A DNA stretch of 64,000 nucleotides, from the NCBI RefSeq assembly GCF_019042735.1, contig NZ_JAHQCR010000017.1:62001-126000 (forward strand), written 5' to 3'. A program made the translations under genes and the position numbers. This DNA comes from Evansella alkalicola (GTDB taxonomy: Bacteria; Bacillota; Bacilli; Bacillales; Salisediminibacteriaceae). Position 1 is the stretch's first letter. Every line of letters starts with the position of its first letter. Positions 8,618-16,958 of the stretch are shown piece after piece. Below the pieces are notes generated by a model. That model searched no databases. It saw only the letters and a program-made list of their open reading frames with translations, and was not told the origin of the DNA.

Positions 8618-9298
8618 TTAGTTTTTTCCCACTAAAGCGGATCCAACACGAATGTATGTGGCTCCTTCTTCAACAGCTACCACGTAATCATTCGACATTC
8701 CCATGGATAATTCATGGCATGGAGCATGTGTCCACTCTTTACTAACAATATCATCTCTTAATTCTCTTAATCTCCTGAAGTATGGACGAACTGTTTCAGG
8801 GTCCTCTACAAATGGTGCCATCGTCATAAGCCCTACTACTTCAATAGACGGATAACTACCTAGTTTCTCTATAAATTCAATCGTTTCTTCAGGAGACAAA
8901 CCAGATTTACTTCCTTCCCCTGAAACATTTACCTGGACAAAGCACTTAATTCTCTTATCTTCAGGGGCCCTTTTATTTATTTCCTTTGCTAGAGATAATC
9001 GGTCAAGGGAGTGTATGTACTGGAATTTATCAATCATTTGTTTTACTTTTTTGGACTGTAAATTACCAATGAAGTGCCAAGTGCCTCGACTACCAAGGGC
9101 TTCCCACTTATCTACCCCTTCCTCTACACGATTTTCCCCAATATGTTCTATTCCTGCATCCAACACTTGTTCTGTCGTACTAGTGTCTACATATTTTGTA
9201 ACGGCAACTACATGAACGTGTTCTGCTGCTGCATCACAACGTTTTTGTGCAGCAACAATAGTTGCTCTAATATCATTCATTCGATGCATAATTGACAC
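8618..9298 (-). CDS. ylmE: PLP-binding homeostasis protein YlmE (YggS/PROSC family)
   Basis: Alanine-racemase-fold protein that binds pyridoxal phosphate without known catalysis and balances vitamin B6 and amino-acid pools. The product of about 226 residues has the PLP lysine in VVAVTKYVD (Lys35) and family motifs HFIGNLQSKK, VQVNVSGEGSKSG and GLMTMAP. A GTG at 9296-9298 preceded by AAGGAG is taken as start; the frame opens six codons earlier at a TTG with no spacing for a ribosome site. The usual upstream partner ylmD (a purine nucleosidase/laccase-fold gene) is missing. Confidence 0.92.
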   Translation of the reverse strand: MSIMHRMNDIRATIVAAQKRCDAAAEHVHVVAVTKYVDTSTTEQVLDAGIEHIGENRVEEGVDKWEALGSRGTWHFIGNLQSKKVKQMIDKFQYIHSLDRLSLAKEINKRAPEDKRIKCFVQVNVSGEGSKSGLSPEETIEFIEKLGSYPSIEVVGLMTMAPFVEDPETVRPYFRRLRELRDDIVSKEWTHAPCHELSMGMSNDYVVAVEEGATYIRVGSALVGKN

Positions 9299-9589
9299 TG
9301 CAAGTTCTCCTTCCAATCTTTACGATATTTCAACAAACTTTTTACCTATATCATTATCATAATGAATCTTTCACCATCAATCAATGATTATCCATAATAC
9401 GACACATTTTTTTATTTTAGATCTACCGTGAATATAGTTATCATATGTTGGTGTTCGCTACAGTCCATTCCCTTTCACGCAAGGTACAAGTGCGACATCT
9501 GCTCATTCTTCGCAGTGTCTTCTTTGCCGTGGGGGGCTGGTTGAGGTAATAAACAAACCTCAGCCGCCATGGGTGAGGTTGTTTAACTA
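9299..9589. repeat. intergenic region holding two dispersed-repeat blocks
   Basis: No gene is visible in this 291-bp gap, the place where ylmD stands in B. subtilis. Bases 9450-9475 (starting TGGTGTTCGCT) recur inverted, with one mismatch, at 25264-25292 beside the MurF-like gene. Bases 9474-9523 (CACGCAAGGTACAAGTGCG then CATCTGCTCATTCTTCGC) recur nearly identically at 56138-56186 beside the second 52-bp array. An intrinsic terminator lies at 9551-9585. Confidence 0.75.
9551..9585 (-). terminator. terminator after ylmC
   Basis: Minus-strand stem AACAACCTCA/TGAGGTTTGTT with an 11-nt loop, directly after the ylmC stop; the T-tract is weak. Confidence 0.6.
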
Positions 9590-9853
9590 TTAATCATCAT
9601 CGTCACTCGGTTGTCCTGGTCCTTGATATCTTACGAGTACTACATCTGACCCTATTTTTACAATATTTTTCCAAGGAATGATCACTTCTTCCTCTGTCCG
9701 ATTGAATAAGCTTTTCATCCTGCCGCCACCTAGAACGATTGCCTCAACTTTTCCCGTCTCTAAATTAATATCTAAATCTGATATATGACCTAGTAGCCTA
9801 CCGTCTGACAAGCTTACAATATCCTTTGATTGGATATCCGATATTTTTAGCAT
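9590..9853 (-). CDS. ylmC: YlmC/YmxH-family PRC-barrel sporulation protein
   Basis: Small 87-residue PRC-barrel protein beginning MLKISDIQSKDIVSLSDGRLLG, with the core LDINLETGKVEAIVLGG and a very acidic end SDDDD. The YlmC/YmxH family is confined to spore-formers; no biochemical role is known to me. The ATG at 9851-9853 has AAGGGGG at good spacing; earlier in-frame ATGs do not. It normally stands downstream of sigG, as it does here, but about 1.1 kb of tandem repeat DNA now separates them. Confidence 0.85.
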   Translation of the reverse strand: MLKISDIQSKDIVSLSDGRLLGHISDLDINLETGKVEAIVLGGGRMKSLFNRTEEEVIIPWKNIVKIGSDVVLVRYQGPGQPSDDDD

Positions 9854-10051
9854 TCCCATTTCCCCCTTCCCATTCAATACAGTCTATGCACAACTTGTTT
9901 CTCTTATTTCCTTCTATTTTCGAAATCTTCCTATAAGTAGGGTTGTTGGCTTGAAATCTTGTCTTCTCACTATCCACGGACAGGGTGCCTCCTCCAAATT
10001 TCCTCGACGCTATATATTCCGAAGCATATGCTAAAGAACAAGAGTAAGAAA

Positions 10052-10795
10052 CTCGCGTGAGATAGGAGCTCGATCGAACGCGAAATTGAACAAAATCATG
10101 AATCTCGCGTGAGATTGACCGTTAATCGAACGCGAAATTGAACAAAATCATGAAACTCGCGTGAGATCGACTGCTTATCGAACGCGAAATTGAGCAAAAG
10201 TAAGAATCTCGCGTGAGATTAACTGCTTATCGAACGCGAAATTGAACAAAATCATGAAACTCGCGTGAGATTAACTGCTTATCGAACGCGAAATTGAACA
10301 AAATCATGAATCTCACGTGAGATTGACTGCTTATCGAACGCGAAATTGAACAAAATCATGAAACTCGCGTGAGATTAACTGCTTATCGAACGCGAAATTG
10401 AACAAAATCATGAATCTCGCGTGAGATTGACCGTTAATCGAACGCGAAATTGAACAAAATCATGAATCTCGCGTGAGATTGACCGTTAATCGAACGCGAA
10501 ATTGAACCAAATCATGAAACTCGCGTGAGATCGACTGCTTATCGAACGCGAAATTGAGCAAAATCAAGAAACTCGCGTGAGATTAACTGCTTATCGAACG
10601 CGAAATTGAACAAAATCATGAAACTCGCGTGAGATTAACTGCTTATCGAACGCGAAAATGAACAAAATCATGAATCTCGCGTGAGATTAACTGCTTATCG
10701 AACGCGAAATTGAGCAAAAGTAAGAATCTCGCGTGAAATTGACTGCTTATCGAACGCAAAAATGAACAAGAGTATGAATCTCGCGTAAGATACCA
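10052..10795. repeat. 52-bp tandem repeat array 1 (14 full units plus a partial)
   Basis: Units start at 10052 and recur every 52 bp without any insertion or deletion (10104, 10156, 10208 and so on to 10780, the last partial). Each unit reads roughly CTCGCGTGAGATTRACYG, then YTTATCGAACGCGAAATTG, then a spacer ending AATCATGAA. It holds a near-palindrome TCTCRCGYGAGA and an inverted pair TCGCGT/ACGCGA about 22 nt apart. Units differ by a few substitutions, and units 2, 8 and 9 look like recent copies. Because 52 is not a multiple of 3 and stops interrupt, it is non-coding. The array ends in a 3' flank (10796-10913) that is shared with array 2. Confidence 0.95.
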
Positions 10796-10913
10796 AGCTA
10801 GTAAATATATTTAATCACTCCACTACTATGCTTCACCACCATAACCCCCTACACATATATTAATCCACGAGTTACCCACAATTCGATTAATTTATAATTT
10901 ACGGCTAAACAAT
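10796..10913. repeat. conserved right flank of repeat element, copy 1
   Basis: Begins GATACCAAGCTAGTAAATAT at the array end and includes CTCCACTACTATGCTTCACC and GAGTTACCCACA. It matches 56527-56551 plus 56733-56845 of the second element. It abuts the sigG terminator. Confidence 0.8.
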
Positions 10914-10962
10914 AAAAAAAGAGGCAATCCTGGCCACATATGATGTGACTAGGACTGCCTCT
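10914..10962 (-). terminator. intrinsic terminator after sigG
   Basis: Long minus-strand stem starting AGAGGCAGTCCTAGTCACAT and closing ATGTGGCCAGGATTGCCTCT, then seven Ts. Confidence 0.9.
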
Positions 10963-10971
10963 ATGTAAAAG

Positions 10972-11757
10972 TCATTCTTTTGCGTGTTTATTCATTTGTT
11001 GAATTGCCGCTTTCTCCAGACGGGATACCTGTGCTTGAGATATACCAATCTCATCGGCCACTTCCATTTGTGTTTTCCCTTGGAAAAACCTCATGTCTAA
11101 GATCATCTTTTCCCTATCGTTTAAGCGTATCATCGCTTCTTTTAATGCTATTTCCTCAATCCATTGAATATCTTTTTGCTTGTCATCACTAATTTGATCC
11201 ATTACATAAATCGGGTCTCCCCCATCATTGTAGATTGGCTCAAATAAGGAAACAGGATCTTGAATAGCATCTAATGCAAAAACGATATCTTCTTTTGGAA
11301 CATCCAGCACCTTGGCGATTTCCTGTACTGTCGGCTCCCGTTCACGACTTTTTTCACTCATTAAATTGTCTCTTACTTGAAGTGCTTTGTAAGCAATATC
11401 TCGAAGTGACCTAGAAACACGAATCGGGTTATTGTCCCTCAGGTACCTTCGAATTTCACCAATAATCATTGGTACTGCATATGTGGAAAACTTAACGTTT
11501 TGGCTTAAATCAAAATTATCAATGGATTTCATTAATCCAATACAGCCGACTTGAAATAAGTCATCCACATATTCACCGCGATTATTAAACCGCTGAATTA
11601 CGCTTAAAACGAGACGTAGATTTCCATTAACGAGTTTTTCCCTCGCATCTTCATCCCCGTTTTGCATTTGTTCAAAGAGAATTCTCATCTCTTTGTTTTT
11701 TAACACTGGTAATTTTGATGTGTCTACTCCACAAATTTCTACTTTATTGCGAGTCAA
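10972..11757 (-). CDS. sigG: late forespore sigma factor sigma-G
   Basis: RNA polymerase sigma-70 family factor active in the engulfed forespore. The 261-residue protein begins (TTG)TRNKVEICGVDTSKLPVLKN, near-identical in form to B. subtilis SigG (260 residues). It has region 2 (DLFQVGCIGLMKSIDNFD), region 3, and a region 4 helix-turn-helix (TQMEVADEIGISQAQVSRLE). The TTG at 11755-11757 is chosen because GGGAGGGAAG precedes it and the longer frame reads through the upstream terminator and promoter. A sigma-F-like promoter lies upstream, fitting the known sigma-F/sigma-G control. Confidence 0.97.
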   Translation of the reverse strand: MTRNKVEICGVDTSKLPVLKNKEMRILFEQMQNGDEDAREKLVNGNLRLVLSVIQRFNNRGEYVDDLFQVGCIGLMKSIDNFDLSQNVKFSTYAVPMIIGEIRRYLRDNNPIRVSRSLRDIAYKALQVRDNLMSEKSREREPTVQEIAKVLDVPKEDIVFALDAIQDPVSLFEPIYNDGGDPIYVMDQISDDKQKDIQWIEEIALKEAMIRLNDREKMILDMRFFQGKTQMEVADEIGISQAQVSRLEKAAIQQMNKHAKE

Positions 11758-11793
11758 TGTCTTCCCTCCCAACAGGAGCTGATGTACAAGATT

Positions 11794-11822
11794 AAGTATC
11801 TCCTTGAGAGGGAAATTTATGC
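11794..11822 (-). promoter_or_regulatory. sigma-F/G-type promoter of sigG
   Basis: Minus strand GCATA (plus 11818-11822), 14-nt gap, GGAGATACTT (plus 11794-11803), fitting the forespore consensus GYWTA with GGNRANANTW. It sits between the sigE terminator and the sigG start, where a sigma-F promoter is expected. Confidence 0.6.
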
Positions 11823-11838
11823 AGAGCTTCCTCATCAT

Positions 11839-11866
11839 AAAAAGGCTTGAAAATCCTTCAAGCCTT
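11839..11866 (-). terminator. intrinsic terminator between sigE and sigG
   Basis: Minus-strand stem GGCTTGA/TCAAGCC with a short loop and TTTTT; it separates the spoIIGA-sigE transcript from sigG. Confidence 0.85.
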
Positions 11867-11886
11867 GTCATGACTAGTAAAAAGCA

Positions 11887-12606
11887 CTACAACATTTTAT
11901 TAAATTCTTTTCTTAGTCTTTTTATTATCCTTTTCTCCAGTCGCGAAATATATGATTGGGATATTCCAAGCATATCAGCTACATCCTTTTGTGTCTTCTC
12001 TTCATCACCAGCAAGCCCAAATCGAAGTTCCATAATTTGTTTTTCCCTATCGTTCAAGGTCTCAAGGGACTTTATAAGGAGCTTACGGTCCACCTTGTCC
12101 TCAATTCCCTTTGTAATGATATCTTCTTCCGTACCGAGTACATCTGATAATAATAACTCATTACCATCCCAATCAATGTTTAGTGGCTCGTCAAATGACA
12201 CTTCTGAACGTATCTTATTGTTTCTCCTTAAATACATTAAAATTTCATTTTCAATACAACGAGATGCATAAGTTGCTAATTTAATTTTCTTTTCTGGATC
12301 GAATGTATTAACAGCTTTAATTAAACCTATTGTGCCTATACTAATTAAATCTTCAATGTTTATACCAGTATTCTCGAACTTTCTTGCTATATAGACAACG
12401 AGTCGCAGGTTTCTTTCTATCAGAACTGAACGTACAGAATCATCTCCATTCGGGAGCTTCTTAAGCAAATAAGCCTCCTCTTCTTTTGAGAGAGGTGGTG
12501 GAAGTGCTTCACTTCCGCCTATGTAATATACTTCATCAGATTTAATTCCAAGCTTTGCTAATAATTTATACCACCATATTTTCATTCTTAACTTCCATGT
12601 TTTCAC
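11887..12606 (-). CDS. sigE: mother-cell sigma factor pro-sigma-E
   Basis: Early mother-cell sigma factor made as an inactive precursor. The 239 residues begin with a hydrophobic/basic pro-sequence (VKTWKLRMKIWWYKLLAKLG) that in B. subtilis is removed by SpoIIGA after about residue 27; the conserved stretch here is SDEVYYIGGSEALPPPLS. Region 2 (DLISIGTIGLIKAVNTFDP) and a region 4 helix-turn-helix (TQKDVADMLGISQSYISRLE) are intact. A GTG start follows GGGGGA. It lies 44 bp after spoIIGA, its activating protease, in the usual operon. Confidence 0.98.
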   Translation of the reverse strand: MKTWKLRMKIWWYKLLAKLGIKSDEVYYIGGSEALPPPLSKEEEAYLLKKLPNGDDSVRSVLIERNLRLVVYIARKFENTGINIEDLISIGTIGLIKAVNTFDPEKKIKLATYASRCIENEILMYLRRNNKIRSEVSFDEPLNIDWDGNELLLSDVLGTEEDIITKGIEDKVDRKLLIKSLETLNDREKQIMELRFGLAGDEEKTQKDVADMLGISQSYISRLEKRIIKRLRKEFNKML

Positions 12607-12650
12607 GTATGTTTCCCCCTTATTGAAATTGAGTATTCCACCTTTAGTAG

Positions 12651-13562
12651 TTATGAAGATTGCCTTTTCTGCTGCATCATCTTAGGGTTCAATAAACAGT
12701 TGTAATCATTTCGATCTGATAAAGCTGTATAACTTAAACCCACTAGTACATGGGAACATATATGTGGTAATTCATTCTCGTAAACGACTACCTCATCGGG
12801 TTTAATTGCCCACAAATAACGTTGCTTTTCTCCCACAGTCCGAAATGGCACCATTGTCATTTTTCCTTCGAAGCCATCAGGAATTTGTTCATCTGCAACA
12901 AGGGACTTTTTAGTTAAATTAACGATAGAATCTGGGAATTGATTTCCCACGTCTGTCATATCTATAATCATGACAGAACGTCTTGTTAATGGGTCCTCTA
13001 ATCGATTGCCACTATCAACAAACCCTTTCAGAAATAGCTCAATACCAGCTACTTTTATTCGAACTGGGTATATTTGATCGTATCGAATCTTTTCCGTTTC
13101 TATTGATTCAAAACGTTGTCTTGAATAATAGTAAATTATCGGAAAACCGATGACGACAAATAACCAGCTAATGGGGCTTCCAAATCCACTTGTATGTGTG
13201 GCAAATGTACCTTGAATAAAGCTTGTATCTGTTTTTAAGAAAAAGTGTAGTCCTAGTAGACCACCTCCTACAGCGAAATTAACAAAATAGAATGTCAACC
13301 AGGCTTGGAAAAATAGTTTAAAACGTTTAAATCCAAAGCTGGCGAGTATTATTATTATGGAGTACATTGTCTTGATAACTGGGTGCATTGCGTAAGGCTC
13401 TATAGGTGTAAATAAAAAAAGAACATAGAGGGACGCAATAAAACCACCTAATAAGAGACGAAGTCTACTAACTCTTCTTTTTAAAACTATGGCTGTCAGT
13501 GAAATAAGTAATACATCAACTAAAAAGTTTAATAGCCAAATAATATCTAAATAGATTTGCAA
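12651..13562 (-). CDS. spoIIGA: sporulation sigma-E factor processing protease SpoIIGA
   Basis: Septum-embedded aspartic protease that processes pro-sigma-E after a signal from SpoIIR. The 303-residue protein has about five N-terminal membrane segments (residues 1-147) and a cytosolic protease domain with the DSGN motif at 183-186. Asp183 is at the same position as the catalytic residue of B. subtilis. A TTG at 13560-13562 is taken as start because the product then begins LQIYLDIIWLLNF, matching the family, with GGTGG upstream. Confidence 0.95.
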   Translation of the reverse strand: MQIYLDIIWLLNFLVDVLLISLTAIVLKRRVSRLRLLLGGFIASLYVLFLFTPIEPYAMHPVIKTMYSIIIILASFGFKRFKLFFQAWLTFYFVNFAVGGGLLGLHFFLKTDTSFIQGTFATHTSGFGSPISWLFVVIGFPIIYYYSRQRFESIETEKIRYDQIYPVRIKVAGIELFLKGFVDSGNRLEDPLTRRSVMIIDMTDVGNQFPDSIVNLTKKSLVADEQIPDGFEGKMTMVPFRTVGEKQRYLWAIKPDEVVVYENELPHICSHVLVGLSYTALSDRNDYNCLLNPKMMQQKRQSS

Positions 13563-13593
13563 GGTAGCCACCGTCCGAATGGAATTTGAACCT

Positions 13594-13626
13594 AGTATAT
13601 CTTATGAGGTAAGTTAAGTGTGTCAC
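13594..13626 (-). promoter_or_regulatory. putative spoIIG promoter with long spacer
   Basis: Minus strand GTGACA (plus 13621-13626) and TATACT (plus 13594-13599) are 21 bp apart. The B. subtilis spoIIG promoter is known for an over-long 22-bp spacer overcome by phosphorylated Spo0A. A/T-rich GTCAAAA-type sequences just upstream (13650-13675) could be degenerate Spo0A boxes. Confidence 0.5.
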
Positions 13627-13774
13627 TATTTGCCATGAAAAAGGGACTTATTTTGACTATTTTTCAAAATTATTGTCATTGGAAGTAAAAGGGGAGTGAA
13701 AAAAATTTATTTATGAAAGTATTCCAAGATTAAATAGATGTAGGAGAGAAAAATAGTTAGTTATTGAAAAGCAT

Positions 13775-13804
13775 AAAAAAAGCCCCTGATTTATTCAGAG
13801 ACTT
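13775..13804 (-). terminator. intrinsic terminator after ftsZ
   Basis: Minus-strand stem AGTCTCTGA/TCAGGGGCT, ATAAA loop, then seven Ts. Confidence 0.85.
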
Positions 13805-13827
13805 TTAATAATCATCTTTTAACTATA

Positions 13828-14970
13828 TTAAGTTCTTTTACGACGGTTTCTTAAAAATGTAGGGATATCTAAAGTATCCACTTCATCATCATTAGTTGAC
13901 TTTTTAGCTGTACGTGTTTCCGTTTCTTGGTTCTTACTTTCTGGTCTACCTGTCGAGACAGGTTTGGTTCTATTAATGGCTGTTGGGCGACTTGCTGAAG
14001 GCTTTTCAGCACCCTGTACTTCGTCAAATCCAGTTGCAATTACAGTAACGACAATTTCATCTTTAAGATCTTCATTAATGACAGATCCAAAAATCATATT
14101 GACTTCGCTATCTGATGCAGATGAAACAATTTCCGCTGCTTCATGTACTTCAAATAAACTCAAGTTTGATCCTCCAGTGATATTCATAAGAACCCCTTGA
14201 GCCCCTTCAATTGAAGTTTCAAGTAAAGGAGAAGAAATGGCTTTCTTTGCAGCTTCTGCAGCACGACTTTCACCTGTAGCTACACCTATCCCCATTAAAG
14301 CTGAACCTTTTTCACTCATAATAGTTTTCACATCTGCAAAGTCTAAGTTAATTAGACCTGGAACTGCTATTAAGTCTGAAATACCTTGTACACCCTGTCT
14401 TAAAACATTGTCCGCTTCCCTAAACGCTTCTAACATCGGAGTGTTCTTATCTACAATTTCAAGGAGACGATCGTTCGGAATTACGATTAATGTATCTACT
14501 TTTTCCTTCAGAGAGGAAATCCCACCGCCTGCTTGCATCATTCGCTTACGACCTTCGAATGTAAATGGTCTAGTCACTACACCTACCGTTAGTGCACCAG
14601 CATCCTTTGCTATTTCAGCTATTACAGGGGCTGCACCTGTTCCAGTACCTCCGCCCATACCAGCAGTAATAAATACCATATCAGAGCCATGCAGTATCTC
14701 CTCAAGCTGTTCACGGCTTTCTTCTGCTGCCTTTTTTCCAACTTCCGGATTTGCACCTGCACCTAAACCTCGAGTCAATTTACCGCCTAGTTGCAGTTTT
14801 GTCTCCGCTTTTGATAAATGTAGAGCTTGCGCATCTGTGTTCACTGCTATGAATTCTACACCTTGTAAGCCGTTTTCAATCATTCGGTTAACAGCGTTAC
14901 TACCGCCGCCACCTACACCGATAACCTTTATAGTTGCTAATTGATCCATGTCCATTTCAAATTCCAACAT
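13828..14970 (-). CDS. ftsZ: cell-division GTPase FtsZ
   Basis: Tubulin-like GTPase that polymerises into the Z-ring. The 380-residue protein (382 in B. subtilis) has GVGGGGSNAVNRM near the N-terminus and the tubulin signature GGGTGTGA at about 106-113. A variable linker leads to the C-terminal peptide DIPTFLRNR, which binds FtsA, SepF and other partners; both tethers are encoded in this window. The ATG at 14968-14970 gives MLEFEMDMDQLATIKV as in the family. It follows ftsA by about 33 bp in one operon and is closed by a strong terminator. Confidence 0.98.
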   Translation of the reverse strand: MLEFEMDMDQLATIKVIGVGGGGSNAVNRMIENGLQGVEFIAVNTDAQALHLSKAETKLQLGGKLTRGLGAGANPEVGKKAAEESREQLEEILHGSDMVFITAGMGGGTGTGAAPVIAEIAKDAGALTVGVVTRPFTFEGRKRMMQAGGGISSLKEKVDTLIVIPNDRLLEIVDKNTPMLEAFREADNVLRQGVQGISDLIAVPGLINLDFADVKTIMSEKGSALMGIGVATGESRAAEAAKKAISSPLLETSIEGAQGVLMNITGGSNLSLFEVHEAAEIVSSASDSEVNMIFGSVINEDLKDEIVVTVIATGFDEVQGAEKPSASRPTAINRTKPVSTGRPESKNQETETRTAKKSTNDDEVDTLDIPTFLRNRRKRT

Positions 14971-15003
14971 TTCCGATCCCCCAATCCTTCCTTGGTTCAA
15001 ACA

Positions 15004-16290
15004 TTATTCAAAAAACACCTTAAATAAACTCTTAACCTTCTTTTTCACGTCTGGTCCTTCTTTTGGCTGCCTTACTTTAGAAGGCTTGTCTTTCTTTTCA
15101 GTTCTCTCATTAGGTCCTTCAGATAGGGGAGCCACACCAGCAGCTATCTCTTTCCCCTGAATTCTAGAATTTCTGTGGGCAAAAGTGATTAAGCCTACTC
15201 CATTTGTATATTGAGGTTCTCTTACCCCAATATAATCTGGAATTGCTATGCGGACATTTTTTTGAAGTACCTCTCTTGCTAATTCTAAAACACCTGGTAT
15301 CTTTACTGTACCACCTGTTAAAACGTATCCACCTGGTACATCATGATAACCTAAACGCTGAATTTCTTTTAATGATAGCAAAAACATTTCTTCCATCCTA
15401 GGTTCAATGATGTTTGCTAATTGCCATTGAGAGAATTCTTGTTTTTGATCACTACCAATCTCCGAAACTTCGAATGTTTCATCATCGGAGGCATGATCTA
15501 TAAAAGCATGTCCAAAGTCTTGCTTCACCTTTTCCGCTTCATCTGTGGAGGTACGAAGTCCAACTGATATATCATTTGTAATATGGTCTCCACCTATAGG
15601 TATTTGCCTTGTACCTTGTAGTGTACCATTTTCAAACACAGAAACGGTAGTGGAACCTCCACCCATATCTATCATAACGACTCCAAGGCTCTTTTCATCC
15701 TTCGACAAGGCAATTGTTCCAGCTGCTAAAGGCTGTAGGGCTATATCTGCAACATTTAATCCTGCTTTACCTACGCAGCGCAATACGTTATGTAGCATTG
15801 TCCTTGAACCAGTTATAATTGTACCTTCCATTTCCAGGCGAACGCCAATCATTCCACGGGGATCATTTATTTCATCTAACCCATCAACGATAAATTGTTT
15901 TGGAATGATATCAATAATCTCCCTTTCAGGAGGAATTGATACAACTTGTGCAGCGTCAAATACTCTGTTTACATCCTCATCACCAATTTCGCGATCTTCA
16001 CTAGAAACTGCTACGACACCGTGACAAGGCTGTAATTGCACATGGTTTCCTGTCACGCCTACAATTACATTTTCGATGGAGAGTCCAATCATTCTTTCCG
16101 CTTTCTCCACAGCAGTTCGAATAGAATTTACTGTTTTATCTATATCGACGATGGAACCTTTCTTAATTCCCTCTGATTCTGTTTCCCCAACTCCAATGAT
16201 ATTTAGCGTTCCGTTCGTCATTTCACCAATTACAACACGAACAGACGATGTGCCGATATCTAGTGTTACGTAAATGTCATGGTTGTTCAT
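15004..16290 (-). CDS. ftsA: cell-division actin homologue FtsA
   Basis: Actin-fold ATPase that links FtsZ filaments to the membrane and recruits late division proteins. The 428-residue protein starts MNNHDIYVTLDIGTSSVRVVIGE (phosphate-1 motif) and contains MIDMGGGSTTVSVFENG and LTGGTVKIPGV. The extreme C-terminus KKKVKSLFKVFFE is an amphipathic membrane-targeting helix. The start has GGAGGTG upstream. It is followed closely by ftsZ. Confidence 0.97.
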   Translation of the reverse strand: MNNHDIYVTLDIGTSSVRVVIGEMTNGTLNIIGVGETESEGIKKGSIVDIDKTVNSIRTAVEKAERMIGLSIENVIVGVTGNHVQLQPCHGVVAVSSEDREIGDEDVNRVFDAAQVVSIPPEREIIDIIPKQFIVDGLDEINDPRGMIGVRLEMEGTIITGSRTMLHNVLRCVGKAGLNVADIALQPLAAGTIALSKDEKSLGVVMIDMGGGSTTVSVFENGTLQGTRQIPIGGDHITNDISVGLRTSTDEAEKVKQDFGHAFIDHASDDETFEVSEIGSDQKQEFSQWQLANIIEPRMEEMFLLSLKEIQRLGYHDVPGGYVLTGGTVKIPGVLELAREVLQKNVRIAIPDYIGVREPQYTNGVGLITFAHRNSRIQGKEIAAGVAPLSEGPNERTEKKDKPSKVRQPKEGPDVKKKVKSLFKVFFE

Positions 16291-16590
16291 TGGTTGGCAC
16301 CTCCTTCAATCCTGCTCCCTTAAACTTTTTTAAATTTGATAATTTTTAAATTTAATTCAAATATAGCAAATAAAATTGTTTCATCTTCCATGGTGAAAAT
16401 TTCCACATGGATGTCTACCATGAAAATAGCAATTTTCATTTCACTATAATAAAAATACCTTATAATTTCTAATTCTTAAATAGGTCTTCTATGTCATTGT
16501 GAAAGCTTTATGAAGAATATTCAACATATACCACCTATTCACCTTCTTTTTCAATGGATTTTAAAGGAAAAAGGAAAGGAAATTCTAGAT
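16291..16590. other. ftsA upstream intergenic region
   Basis: A 300-bp A/T-rich gap between sbp and ftsA with no gene. A sigma-H-like promoter lies at 16517-16546 (separate entry). Several A/T-rich -10-like hexamers (for example TATAAG and TATAGT on the minus strand) could serve sigma-A promoters, but none has a convincing -35 box. Confidence 0.6.
16517..16546 (-). promoter_or_regulatory. candidate sigma-H promoter of ftsA-ftsZ
   Basis: Minus strand GAAGGTGAA (plus 16538-16546), 12-nt spacer, GTTGAATAT (plus 16517-16525). The -10 matches RNNGAATWW fully and the -35 matches RNAGGAWWW at 7 of 9 positions. B. subtilis ftsAZ is known to have a sigma-H promoter for sporulation-specific expression, so position and sequence agree. 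Confidence 0.55.
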
Positions 16591-16956
16591 TTATTGAGTT
16601 TCCTTTCTATCTTTTCCCTTTGAAAACCATGAATCAAGCAGAATTCGTCGAATTAAGGCGATATTGTGAAATAATCTAACCCCAAAAGCAAAAACTGCTG
16701 CTAAATATAAGTCTACACCAAGATGGACACCTAGAAAAGCTAAACCCGCAGCTAAAGCAATATTTGTAAAAAATCCTGTTAAAAATACTTTTTCATTAAA
16801 GACATTTTCAAGGTGTGCTCGAACCCCTCCAAATAAAGTATCTAGTGCTGCTAATACTGCTATCGATAAGTAACTAGAGTACGCATCTGGGATTCTAAAT
16901 TCTGTAAATAAACCTAGAAAAATTCCTATTAGTAGTCCTAATATCGGAAGCCACAT
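16591..16956 (-). CDS. sbp: small basic membrane protein Sbp (DUF1290)
   Basis: A 121-residue membrane protein with about three hydrophobic segments, the family motif LDTLFGGVRAHLE and a basic tail (FSKGKDRKETQ). It stands between the DUF881 pair and ftsA exactly as B. subtilis sbp does. No biochemical function is established for the family. Confidence 0.88.
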   Translation of the reverse strand: MWLPILGLLIGIFLGLFTEFRIPDAYSSYLSIAVLAALDTLFGGVRAHLENVFNEKVFLTGFFTNIALAAGLAFLGVHLGVDLYLAAVFAFGVRLFHNIALIRRILLDSWFSKGKDRKETQ

Positions 16957-16958
16957 TC

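Noticed and set aside
10052..10795. Possible CRISPR array
   Set aside because: The whole 52-bp unit repeats, including the supposed spacer, with only scattered substitutions; there are no unique spacers and no cas genes nearby. It is a tandem repeat.
14237..14944. 235-codon plus-strand frame inside ftsZ
   Set aside because: A mirror of the ftsZ coding sequence; Ser/Pro/Ile-rich translation typical of antisense frames, no ribosome site.
15545..16024. 159-codon plus-strand frame inside ftsA
   Set aside because: Antisense shadow of ftsA with no independent support.
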